Program-made: the position numbers and the translations under genes
Shown: positions 16,672-25,153 of the stretch, one piece after another
How positions within the stretch are numbered: the stretch's first letter is position 1
Layout of the letters: every line of letters starts with the position of its first letter
Notes under the pieces: generated by a model
Seen by the model: the letters and a program-made list of their open reading frames with translations, nothing else
What the model was told of the DNA's origin: nothing
The model's database searches: none
Assembly (NCBI RefSeq): GCF_023897065.1
Contig: NZ_JAMHIV010000003.1
Coordinates: 62,001-126,000, forward strand
DNA from: Crossiella sp. SN42
Lineage (GTDB): Bacteria; Actinomycetota; Actinomycetes; Mycobacteriales; Pseudonocardiaceae
Direction: 5' to 3'
Length of the DNA: 64,000 bases

Positions 16672-18844
16672 CGTCCCCGCTGCCCACTCCCTCGACGTCC
16701 TCCTCGCTCCTGCCCGTGCCCTGGTCGCTGATGCGCGGCCGAGCGGCCATCGTCGATGACCGGGCCCAGGTCCCGCACGCACGCCGGGACACTTTCGAGG
16801 CCGACAGCTGGTCGCTGGACGTGATGGGGCTACCGCCGAGCATTCCGCGGCGGACGCTGCTCTGGCCCCGGTTTCCCGCGCCGTTGCGGGAGGCGTTCCG
16901 CCGGGCCGCCTACCTGCTGATCAACGCACCGACCCCGGAGGTGATGCTCACCCGAGCGGGCACGTCGATGGTCGAGTGGCCCGCGCCCAACTCGATCCGC
17001 ACGATCGTGATGGCCGACTGGCTGCACTTTGCCGCCTGGCTGCACGAGCGGGGCTACACCACGTTGCGGCAGGTCGACCGGGACGCGTTGGAGGTCTACG
17101 CCACAGCGCTCAACCAGCGAGGTGGGACCTGGCGCTCCCGGCACCGGTGTTTGCGGTCGGTGTCGCGGCTGTGGGCAGCTGGCCCGGCCCTGCCCCACGA
17201 GGACCAGCTGGTGATGCCGCCCTGGGAGGACGAGGACATCAAGGGCTACCTCTCCGGGGAGAAGGAAGGCGGTGATGCCGCCACGCCGGTGATCCACCCG
17301 AACGTGATGGCCCCGCTGCTGGCGTGGTCGCTGGCCTTCGTCACCGACCTGGCCGAGGACATCATCGCCGCGGTCGAGCATGTCGAGAAGGCCAAACAGG
17401 ACTTCCCCGCCGAAGCCCACTCGGAGGGCCGCGCTGCCGCGCTGGCCTTTCTTGTCCGAGTGCTGCGCGAGTCCGGCGGCACCCTTCCCGCAGTCGTCCA
17501 CAATGGACATGCTCGTCCCGCCAACGTCTACCTGGCGGTCACGCACGGCGGCTTCCACCCCAACGATCTCAGCTACCTGCTCGCCGGTGACCGGACGCAT
17601 TTCACCCTCGATCTCGACCAGCCGCAGCCCCTGCCGATCCCGGTGACCGGACGCATTTCACCCTCGATCTCGACCAGCCGCAGCCCCTGCCGATCCCGGT
17701 GACCGGACGCATCGACGGCCGCCCTTGGGCCGATCATCTGGACTACCGGGATCTGCCCACGTTGAAAAACTCGCTGATCGCGGCGTGCTTGGTGCTGACC
17801 GCGTACTTGTCCGGCATGCGCCCCTCCGAGGTTCTCTCGCTGATGCCCGGATGTTGCCCGGCCCCGGCCCAGCGCGAGGACGGAGCCCTGCGCTACGAAC
17901 TGGTCGGGCGGCGCTACAAGCGCGTCCACATCGACGGTCGCTCCCACCACGAAGGTGCCCAACGCAACTGGGTGGCGATCAAGCCCGTCGCCCAGGCCAT
18001 CGCGGTGCTGGAACGGCTGGCACACAACCGCTACCTGTTCACCTCGCCGCGCGACTCCGACCGCGCCATGAACGCCAAGAGGGCGACCGAACGGATCGGC
18101 GCGTTGATCAGCACCGCCAACCGGCTCACCGAAGCCCTGAGTCTTGGAGACGCCTACTTCATCCCAGCCGACCCACAAGGGGCGGTGACGTTGCGGCGTT
18201 TCCGCAGGACTCTGGCCTGGCATATTCGGCGGCTTCCCGGCGGCCGAGTCGCCCTGGCCATTCAGTACGGCCACCTGTCTCTGCGCGAGGGAGAGAGCTA
18301 CGCCGGGCTCAAGGACATCGGCCTACTCACTATGCTCGATGCGGAAGAAGGCACGGCGGTCATCGACGGACTGCACGATCTGCAGACCGCGCTGCGCCAC
18401 GGTGAAGGCGTCTCCGGGCCCGCAGCGGACCGGCTGCTCACCGCGGTCGACAAGGCCGCCCGCTACGAGGGCGTGTATCTCACCGCCCGCGAGTTCAAGC
18501 AGATCACCAACGACAGCGACCTGCAGGTCTTCGACAACTCGGAGGCCTACCTGTTCTGTGTTCACGATCCCGATCGCGCGAAATGCCACCCCAGTCGCCG
18601 GGCCGCTGTTGGTAGAGCAGGCCCTGACCTGAACAACTGCCACCAGGACTGTGCCAATGCCGCCCGCACAGACGCCCAGATGGCCGGCCTGGCCGCCAAG
18701 ATCGAGCGGATGCGGGCTGAGGCCGCCAGTCCTCTCACTCCCGAGCCGCTGCGGCTGCGGCTGGCCGCCCGAGCCGAGGACTACGCCGGGATCATCCAGC
18801 GGCATCACACACAACGGCGAACCTACGGCGAGGACACCGCGTGA
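16668..18844 (+). pseudogene. Tyrosine recombinase 3 of the trio, broken by a 56-bp duplication
   Basis: GTG 16668 overlaps the preceding stop and has GAGGAG upstream. The first part runs to DRTHFTLDLDQPQPLPIP and then stops at 17702. The second part continues in another frame from GRIDGRPWADHLDYRDLP. Removing one copy of a 56-bp tandem repeat (17586-17697) restores a single open frame of about 706 residues. The catalytic domain shows LSGMRPSEVLSL (first Arg), TLRRFRRTLAWHI (R variant of the H-x-x-R box) and YGHLS followed by SYAGL. A Cys-rich C-terminus (CVHDPDRAKC and DLNNCHQDC) is typical of TnpB-like members. The gene is coupled to the DUF6262 gene. Confidence 0.8.
17586..17712 (+). repeat. 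56-bp tandem duplication
   Basis: Two identical 56-bp copies (17586-17641 and 17642-17697) are followed by the first 15 bp of a third (17698-17712). In the ancestral gene the 15-bp repeat flanked a 41-bp spacer, so simple slippage between the 15-mers explains it. Because 56 is not a multiple of 3 the reading frame is lost. Confidence 0.95.
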
Positions 18845-19227
18845 ACCCCAAGCACCAGGCCGAACGCGAAGCCCTGCTTGCCGCCATCGACGTCGTCCTG
18901 GCCGGACCGCCGGAACACTGGACCCAGACCGCCGTAGCCAAGCGGGCCGGTCTGCATCGCAGCCGACTGGCCATTGTCCACACCGACCTCAACGACCTGT
19001 TCAAAGCCAAACGGGCCGCGCAGTCGTCGATGTCGGAAACCGAGCGGAAGCTGCGCGACCAGCTCGCCATGCTGGAACGGCGAGTGAAGACCCTGCGCGA
19101 CGAACGAGACAGGTGGAAAACCGCAGCCCGCACGTTCGTCAGAGCCATCCAGGTCCTCAAGATCGAGAACAAGCGGCTAAAGTCCAGGACAGCCAGCAAC
19201 ATCCGTACGCTCAGTCCCCGCCTATGA
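18841..19227 (+). CDS. DUF6262 / TnpC-like accessory protein
   Basis: 128 residues. A TetR-like helix-turn-helix (WTQTAVAKRAGLHRSRLAIV, about 28-47) is followed by a strong coiled coil rich in Lys, Arg and Glu (about 62-118, including LRDQLAMLERRVKTLRDERD). Proteins of this size and shape accompany recombinase trios and pairs; in Tn554 the equivalent TnpC affects the frequency and orientation of insertion. The GTG start overlaps the stop of recombinase 3 (GTGA), so all four genes form one translationally coupled unit. The call rests on position and architecture; sequence similarity to TnpC itself would be low. Confidence 0.75.
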   Translation: MNPKHQAEREALLAAIDVVLAGPPEHWTQTAVAKRAGLHRSRLAIVHTDLNDLFKAKRAAQSSMSETERKLRDQLAMLERRVKTLRDERDRWKTAARTFVRAIQVLKIENKRLKSRTASNIRTLSPRL

Positions 19228-19436
19228 GATTGCGGCGTCTCGGTCGGAGCGATCAGCACGTCCCGGTCCTGGCCTCTTCTCACCACGATCCCGCGCTGGG
19301 CGCGCCAGCTCGGCCAATCAGCCGAGGCCGCGATCCTTTGAGCTGTCGAGGTGCTACCTGTGGTCAGCGCCGCACTGAAGCCAGACTCATCCCTAGGCTG
19401 AGCCGTCCAGGGGCGCCGACTGGCCGCTGACAGATC

Positions 19437-19471
19437 GGCGGGGTGCGCTCATGTATCGAGCGCACCCCGCC
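19437..19471. terminator. Strong bidirectional hairpin
   Basis: Perfect 14-bp GC-rich stem (GGCGGGGTGCGCTC with its complement) and a 7-base loop. It lies between the end of the recombinase operon and the 3' end of the convergent secreted-protein gene. No T run, as usual in actinomycetes. Confidence 0.8.
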
Positions 19472-19492
19472 ATTATGAGCGCGAGGGCTAAG

Positions 19493-19903
19493 CTAGGGGA
19501 GGCAGAAGATCACTCCGGTGTAGTTAGCGGGTTCGGGCGGCAGAGCAGCACGCGGCACGTGCCACCCCACTCTTTGTCCTCTGGGCGCATTCTGACAAGA
19601 GAGGTTGACATACGCGTTGCCGCCACCGCCGTTATGCCACACGGGTGCGATCGGGCGGACATAGTTCCAGCAACTCGTCCAGTACAACTTCCAGCCACCT
19701 GCTCCATCTGGCTCTGCGGACTTACCGCACGCACGAGGGCCTGCCTCGGTGGCGGGGAGGATCGCCACAGCAGCGCTGGGCTCAGTTGAGGCTTCGGGTG
19801 CAGCCGATGCCGCCGGAATGGTGTCCGGTGCAGCCGATGCCGGTGCGATCGCGGGAAGCGTCAGTGCCGTCGCGGCGACCAATATGGTCAACAACTTTCT
19901 CAT
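19493..19903 (-). CDS. Secreted protein, cargo of the element
   Basis: 136 residues with a clear Sec signal peptide (MRKLLTILVAATALTLPAIA, cleavage probably after ASA near residue 25). The mature part starts with a low-complexity Ala/Ser/Pro stretch and then a small domain with four or more cysteines: PRACGKSAEP, WTSCWNYVRP, VNLSCQNAP and a terminal VIFCLP. This resembles the many small disulphide-bonded secreted proteins of actinomycetes; no known family recognised. It is convergent with the recombinase operon and shares the hairpin at 19437. Confidence 0.7.
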   Translation of the reverse strand: MRKLLTILVAATALTLPAIAPASAAPDTIPAASAAPEASTEPSAAVAILPATEAGPRACGKSAEPDGAGGWKLYWTSCWNYVRPIAPVWHNGGGGNAYVNLSCQNAPRGQRVGWHVPRAALPPEPANYTGVIFCLP

Positions 19904-20570
19904 GTTTACCCCTCGAAACTGTCACTGTGCAGGACCGTCGGACTGCTTGCCTGCGCTTGCAAAATCAATAGCGACTTAGATCAAGCAGGAGCCGACCTGC
20001 TGAGAAATACATTATCCTTGAGAAATTAAGTAAGTGGCTGGCCGGCGACGCCTTCCGGCCACCTACCCCTGCGGTCTTCCGGGGACCGCGGGCTTGTGTG
20101 ATTGCTCGGCCAACCTCACCACCGAAGTTGGCAACTGTTCCGCGGCGATCAGGGTGTTCAGTACCCCTTATTCACGTGAGCTCCACGATGTCAGCCGGAT
20201 GTGGAGCCATCCTTGATTCGGAATCCGCAGCGTCTGCGACGGCTTCCGTCCGACGACCGGCAACTAACCGGCACAATCAACCTGAAGGGGAAGCGCTGGG
20301 GGCATGACGACGAACGACGTGGGTGACCAGATCCGGACATGTCTGCTCAAGGCTGGACTCACCCAGGAGGAGCCGGCACGCCTTGCCGGAGTGAGTTTCG
20401 AGATCATCTGCGTGTCCCCTCTGGTGTGTCCGTTGGGCTTGGCCAGCCTCGCCATCTCGACTTGCACCGCTCTTGCACGGCGCTAACCCCCGCACCCGGA
20501 GTCAACCAGTGGCAGGCCTGTGCCTCGGGCTACTACCGTGGGTGATCGGGGATACGCAGGGGGTGCGGGT
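19904..20570. other. Intergenic region with XRE-like remnant
   Basis: Between the secreted protein and the SARP gene. The only recognisable piece is a short plus-strand frame at 20304-20486: VGDQIRTCLLKAGLTQEEPA followed by RLAGVSF. It looks like the first two helices of an XRE-type DNA-binding domain and then degenerates. Most of the rest is AT-richer than its surroundings (for example 19975-20035) and probably holds promoters. Confidence 0.4.
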
Positions 20571-23414
20571 GTGGCCAGCGGTGATCTTCGATACGGGCTA
20601 CTCGGCCCACTCACGGCCACCCGGTCAGGAGTGGAGCTAGATCTCCGCGCGGGCAGGCAACAGGCCGTGTTGGCGGTGCTGGCATTGGAGATCGACCGGC
20701 CCGTATCCGCCGAGAGCCTGGTGGAGGCCGTGTGGGGCGAGTGGCCCCCGCGAAACGCCAGCAACGCCCTGCACAGCACCATCAGCCGCTTGCGCCGAGT
20801 GTTGGCACCGGCCGTCGGGCGGCGTGACCCGGCCGCGATGCCGGTGCGCACCACGGCCGGCTACCTGCTGCCCGGCGCTCCCGAGCAGGTCGACGCCCTC
20901 TGTTTCGAGGCCCATCTCGCCGACGCGCGGCGACATCACCGCGCCGGTGACCACATCGCCGCCGAGCACGCCGCCGTGGCCGCGCTGGGCCTCTGGCGTG
21001 GGCAGCCGTTCACCGGCTTGGACAGCCCGTACTTTCACGCCCAGCGCGAGCGGTGGCGCCAGAACCGCCTGCTGGCCCTGGAACTGCGCGCCGAAGCGGC
21101 GATCAACCACGGCCGCGACGCCGAGACGGTGGCCGAGCTGACCGGCCTGGTCGCCGAGCATCCGCTGCGGGAACGCCTGCGTGAGCTGCTCATGCTCGCC
21201 CTCTACCGCAGCGGCCGCCAGGCCGAGGCGCTGGAGCTCTACCAGCAGACCCGCTCCGAACTCATCACCCAGCTCGGGGTGGAACCGGGTCCGGCGCTGC
21301 GCATTCTGCACGAGCGCATCCTCAGCGCCGATGCCACCCTCACCGCCCCTGCCCGCCCGGCGGTGCGGCCCAGTCAGCTGCCATTGCCGGTGCGGGGCTT
21401 CACCGGCCGCGAGCGGGAACTGGCCGAGCTGACCGCCCTGGCGCGTCGCGGCGGGGTCGTGGCGGTGGTGTGCGGGCCGGGTGGGATCGGCAAGACCTCG
21501 CTGGTCCTGCAGTGGGCCCAAGTCCACCTGCAGGAGTTCCCGGACGGGCAGCTGTATGTGGATCTGCGCGGCTACAGCCCGCTTGTCCCGCCGTTGCCGG
21601 CCTCGGCCGCGGCCGCTGGCTTTCTGGCCGCGCTCGGCGTGCCCCCCTCGGCGCTGCCGCCGCGGGAGCAGGACCAGGCGGCGTTGCTGCGCAGCCTGCT
21701 CACTCAGCGCCGCATGTTGCTGGTGCTCGACAACGCCCGCGACAGCGACCAGGTCGCGCCGCTGCTGCCCGGCACCGCGCACTGCACCGTCCTGATCACC
21801 AGCCGGCACCGGCTGGACGGTCTGCTGGCCACCTCCGGCGCCCAGCCCCTCGTGCTGGAGGTCTTCACCCAGACCGAGGCGCGGGAGTTCCTGGCACTGC
21901 ACGCCGGAGCCGACCGCGCCCGCGTCGAACCCGAGGCCCTCGACGCGGTGATCGCCCGGTGCGCACGGTTGCCGCTGGCCCTGGCGATCGTGGCCGCCCG
22001 CGCCGCGACCCACCCCCAGTTCTCCCTCGCTGCGCTGGCCGAGGAACTGCGCGAGGACGCCGACCGGCTCGACGTCCTCGACACCGGCGAGATCACCACC
22101 AGCCTCCGTGCCGTCGTCGCCGCCACCTACCAGACCCTCAGCGCTGAGGCCGCCCGCCTGGCCGGGCTGCTCGCCCTCGCCCCGGGCCCGGACATCGGCC
22201 TGCCCGCCGCGGCGGTGCTGGCCGATCTGCCCCCACGGGCCACCCGCCAAGTTCTGGTCCAGCTCACCCGGGTGCACCTGGCCCAGGAACACCGACCCAG
22301 CCGCTACCGAATGCACGACCTCGTCCGCCTCTACGCCGCCGAACGCGCCAGCACCGACCATCCGCCCGCCGACCTCGCGGCCGTGCTGCGGCAGCTGTGC
22401 GAGCACTACCTGCGCGAGGTCACCGCCAAGACGGCCACGGCGCAGGCACTGTCCTGGATGGACACCGAGCGCTCCACCCTCATCGCGGCAGCGGAGATGG
22501 CCATCAGCCGAGGCTGGTCACCACCGGCGGCCGGGCTGGCCATCGCCATCCAGCAGTACCTGGACGACCGCGGGCACTACGAGCAGGCGCTGGCCCTGGG
22601 ACGCCAGGCGCTGACCCTCGTAGAGTCCACAGTGGACGCACCGGTGCTCACCCTGCTCGCCCTGACCCTGTGGCGGCAAGGAAACTTCGCCGGATCCATC
22701 CCCGTCTACCACCGTGCCCTCCGGGCCGCCCACGACACAGCCGATCACCGCAGTCTCGGCCGCGCCCACAACGGCCTGGGCTTCGCCCACTGGCGGCTGG
22801 GCGATCTCCCGCAAGCGCTGGCGTGTTTCGAGGCGGGGCTGGAAGTCGGCCGGCGGATCGGAAACCACTCGATCCAGGCCTACGCCCGCACCGGCATCGG
22901 CTACCTCGCCCACTGGCGCCGCCAGCACCGCAGCGGGCTGGCCCACCACGAGGAAGCCGTGCTGCTGGCGCGGCTGGCCGGTGATCAGGAGGTGGAATGC
23001 CACGCACTCAACGGAATCGGCCTGGGCGCACTCGCCCTGGGGCGAGTGGAGCAGGCACTGGAGTACTGGCAGCGGGCGCTGCACCTGGCCCGTGACTCCG
23101 GTAGCCCGTTCAGCGAGGCCCGAGCCCTGGTCGGACTGGGCTGGGGACACCAGCGGCAGGGCGAACTGGACACCGCGATGCGCTACCACCACGCGGGACT
23201 GGTGGTGGCCGAGACCATCGGCGATCGCTACCAGCAGGCCCGCGCCTGCGCCAGCCTCGCCGACATCCACACCACCCGCGGTGAACGGGAGGCCGCCAGG
23301 CAGTGCCGGATGCAGGCACAGGAGCACGCCGAGGCGGCCGGGGTCTCCGTGGTCGAGGTCGAACTCCGATGGATCGCCGGAGTCGCCCCAGAGATCAGCA
23401 CGAGGCGGGAGTAG
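20571..23414 (+). CDS. SARP-type regulator with NB-ARC and TPR domains
   Basis: About 947 residues in AfsR-like order. There is an OmpR-type winged helix (about 5-95, LRYGLLGPLTATRSGVELDL), a BTAD domain (about 100-250, ELITQLGVEPGPALRILHER) and an NB-ARC ATPase. The ATPase has P-loop GPGGIGKTSL (about 302), Walker B MLLVLDNA (about 381), RLPLALAI (about 465) and YRMHDLVRLYA (about 577). A TPR array follows (about 650-940). Such proteins activate transcription, often of secondary-metabolite genes, on nucleotide-dependent switching. Here it is cargo of a recombinase element with no biosynthetic genes beside it, so its targets are elsewhere or it controls the element. Start GTG 20571 is preceded by AGGGGG. 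Confidence 0.9.
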   Translation: MASGDLRYGLLGPLTATRSGVELDLRAGRQQAVLAVLALEIDRPVSAESLVEAVWGEWPPRNASNALHSTISRLRRVLAPAVGRRDPAAMPVRTTAGYLLPGAPEQVDALCFEAHLADARRHHRAGDHIAAEHAAVAALGLWRGQPFTGLDSPYFHAQRERWRQNRLLALELRAEAAINHGRDAETVAELTGLVAEHPLRERLRELLMLALYRSGRQAEALELYQQTRSELITQLGVEPGPALRILHERILSADATLTAPARPAVRPSQLPLPVRGFTGRERELAELTALARRGGVVAVVCGPGGIGKTSLVLQWAQVHLQEFPDGQLYVDLRGYSPLVPPLPASAAAAGFLAALGVPPSALPPREQDQAALLRSLLTQRRMLLVLDNARDSDQVAPLLPGTAHCTVLITSRHRLDGLLATSGAQPLVLEVFTQTEAREFLALHAGADRARVEPEALDAVIARCARLPLALAIVAARAATHPQFSLAALAEELREDADRLDVLDTGEITTSLRAVVAATYQTLSAEAARLAGLLALAPGPDIGLPAAAVLADLPPRATRQVLVQLTRVHLAQEHRPSRYRMHDLVRLYAAERASTDHPPADLAAVLRQLCEHYLREVTAKTATAQALSWMDTERSTLIAAAEMAISRGWSPPAAGLAIAIQQYLDDRGHYEQALALGRQALTLVESTVDAPVLTLLALTLWRQGNFAGSIPVYHRALRAAHDTADHRSLGRAHNGLGFAHWRLGDLPQALACFEAGLEVGRRIGNHSIQAYARTGIGYLAHWRRQHRSGLAHHEEAVLLARLAGDQEVECHALNGIGLGALALGRVEQALEYWQRALHLARDSGSPFSEARALVGLGWGHQRQGELDTAMRYHHAGLVVAETIGDRYQQARACASLADIHTTRGEREAARQCRMQAQEHAEAAGVSVVEVELRWIAGVAPEISTRRE

Positions 23415-23772
23415 AGGCTTGAGCCTGTCATTGAATGGCCGGGCCATCGAGGACACCCCGGTTGATCACGCGCACGGCCTGTTCATGCCGGGTAGTTCTG
23501 GCCCCGAACCCGTGACGGGTCACCAGTCGCAGTGGCCGAATCCGGAGTGCCAGCCTGACTAGCCGACAGCGATGCCGTCGGCAGAGTAGAACCGTCGAAG
23601 CAGATCGCCACGGAGCTCACGCACGCGGTACCCATACATCTCGACGGCAGCACGTCACTCCTGGCTGTTGACACCATGCTCGCGCTGGATCTCGCAGGCC
23701 GCAGCAAGTTCGGCGACCGCCAGAGCCTCGGAAGCTAATGTCGCTCCACAGCTCACCGACTGGACGCCCAAC
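23415..23772. other. Right arm of the element, no gene seen
   Basis: No credible coding region on either strand. A minus-strand frame reads SCGATLASEALAVAELAAAC and could be a decayed gene end, but it is only open because it continues the HNH N-terminal frame across the insertion point. Confidence 0.5.
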
Positions 23773-23773
23773 C

Positions 23774-23798
23774 TAACAACGTCAAACGTACCGGGAAA
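23774..23798 (-). repeat. Right terminal inverted repeat
   Basis: Read on the minus strand from 23798: TTTCCCG, 13 bp, TGTTAG. It pairs with the left repeat at 13396-13418. The target codon GCG (23799-23801) follows immediately. Confidence 0.65.
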
Positions 23799-24011
23799 GC
23801 GGGTGCTGCACCCGTCCCGGTCGATGTCGGTCCAGTGCTTGAACTTCTCCTGTTCGTACCCGTCCCGGACCTCCTTGGCCACGACGAGGTGCGCGACCGC
23901 CTCTCGCAACGGCACCCCGTCCCGCTTCGCGCCATACGCAGCGACCGGCAGCGCGGCGCCCACCAGTACCGCAGCAGCCGCCGTGATCCCAGCCCGAGTC
24001 CACGACCACAT
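23799..24011 (-). pseudogene. Secreted HNH nuclease, N-terminal half
   Basis: From ATG 24011: a signal peptide (MWSWTRAGITAAAAVLVGAA, then LPVAAYG), followed by VPLREAVAHLVVAKEVRDGY and EQEKFKHWTDIDRDGCSTR. This matches the N-terminus of secreted actinobacterial HNH/DUF1524 nucleases. At the CGC codon 23801-23799 homology stops and the element begins. The rest of the nuclease is at 13114-13392. Both fragments are on the minus strand, in frame with each other and in the order expected for a single insertion. Confidence 0.8.
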
Positions 24012-24304
24012 CTCGCCACCCCGTCTCTCGTCGCCAAGGTGTTCCAACTCGAAGACTCCAGACCTACCTGGGGCCACGCGCAACATCGATCCGGGTGACC
24101 CGGAAACACCCGGTAAGACAGCACAGTCACCAGACCGGGCATCCGTCATCGACGGTGACGTAGCCGCTGCGGCGGCCGGACATGTCGGCTCGGGAACGCC
24201 GAACTCGACGGTTCGACGAGTGCGGAGACCTAGCAGGGTCGTGCTTCCCGCGAACTCGCGTCGGCCTCGTACTCGCTTGTCCCAGCGAGCGAGGGCGGCA
24301 TCAT

Positions 24305-24830
24305 CCGGTTTTGCAACCGTTGATATCTCCGGCGTCGCCGCGCCAGTAGGCGAGGTTGTTGCGGGTGGTGAGGGTGTCGCGGTGGTCAGGGCCGAGTGCC
24401 TCGGCCAGCTCGGCAGTGCCGTCCGCTTGCCGCAGGCGCCGCGCGAGGCGTTCGGTGATCAGCGCCAGAGACTCCGCCGGTGTGAACAGGTCGACTTCGA
24501 TGCGGTGGCGCCCGGTGCCGTCAAGGGCGGAGCCGCGGTGCCGGGTGGTGACCACGATCTTGCCGGTGCGGGTGTGCGGCGGCCATAGGTCAGCGAGGTC
24601 AGCGGGGGATTGGAGGTCGTCGAGGACGATCAGCCAGCGTTTCGGGGTGGTGGCCAGCCAGCCCAGCCACCGGCGCGCGGCGTCTTCGGCGTCGTGGGGT
24701 TGGTCGTGGTCGGCCAGCGCCGGTGCCGCTCATGGAGCCACTGCAGCGCCAACCGGTGGGTGAGTTCGTCGGGGTGTGCCCAGTTGCGCTCCGTCATCGG
24801 CTCGTCCTGCGTAACCATGATCGTCGGCTC
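24305..24830 (-). pseudogene. NB-ARC/TPR ATPase fragment with internal deletion
   Basis: Minus-strand frames read ELTHRLALQWLHERHR, then after a frameshift DQPHDAEDAARRWLGWLATT, PKRWLIVLDDLQSPADLADL (Walker B) and TGKIVVTTRHRGSALDGTGR. Homology then jumps from ITERLARRLRQADGTAELAE directly to LGPDHRDTLTTRNNLAYWRG, a kinesin-light-chain-type TPR. So the GLPL region, the MHD region and most of the sensor have been deleted and the P-loop is missing too. It is the remains of a typical actinobacterial NB-ARC-TPR gene. The stretch from 24831 to 25153 shows no gene. Confidence 0.65.
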
Positions 24831-25153
24831 TGGACGGCCAATGATGAGATCAGCGCGGGCCCGGTGCCAGTGCCGCAATCGATCTTCGTATCTTCTCGAA
24901 GATCTGGGGGGTGGGGCAAAAGTACGGCTTGGTATCAACTGAGACTCAACCTGGTGATGGTCGGCGTTGCAAGGAAACACTGGCGTGCATGTAAACGACA
25001 AGTGCATGCTTGGAATCCGATGGAGGAGCGCAGACTTGATACCTAGACAATAGACCGAACCTGCGGGAGGCGCTGAGGTAGCGAATTTTGACGTTGTCAA
25101 GTTCGAGGGACCCAGGTGGTGACCCGTGTTGCGCATCGGGGCAAGGGAGCCAA

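Larger units (their letters stand above)
13393..23798. mobile_element. 10.4-kb Tn554-type element inserted in an HNH nuclease gene
   Basis: The limits come from the interrupted HNH gene, whose two halves keep the same frame, and from imperfect terminal inverted repeats (13396-13418 and 23774-23798). Contents: three tyrosine recombinases with 4-bp stop/start overlaps, a DUF6262/TnpC-like gene, a secreted protein, an XRE remnant and a SARP-NB-ARC-TPR regulator. Three recombinases plus a small coiled-coil protein is the layout of Tn554-like elements. Both sides are bordered by GCG in the target strand, with three extra bases (CTG) on the left. Two of the three recombinase genes are frameshifted, so the element is probably fixed in place. 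Confidence 0.75.

Noticed and set aside
20304-20486. Small XRE antitoxin-like gene
   Set aside because: Only the first two helices are recognisable and the remainder is unlike the fold; kept as a remnant within the intergenic entry.
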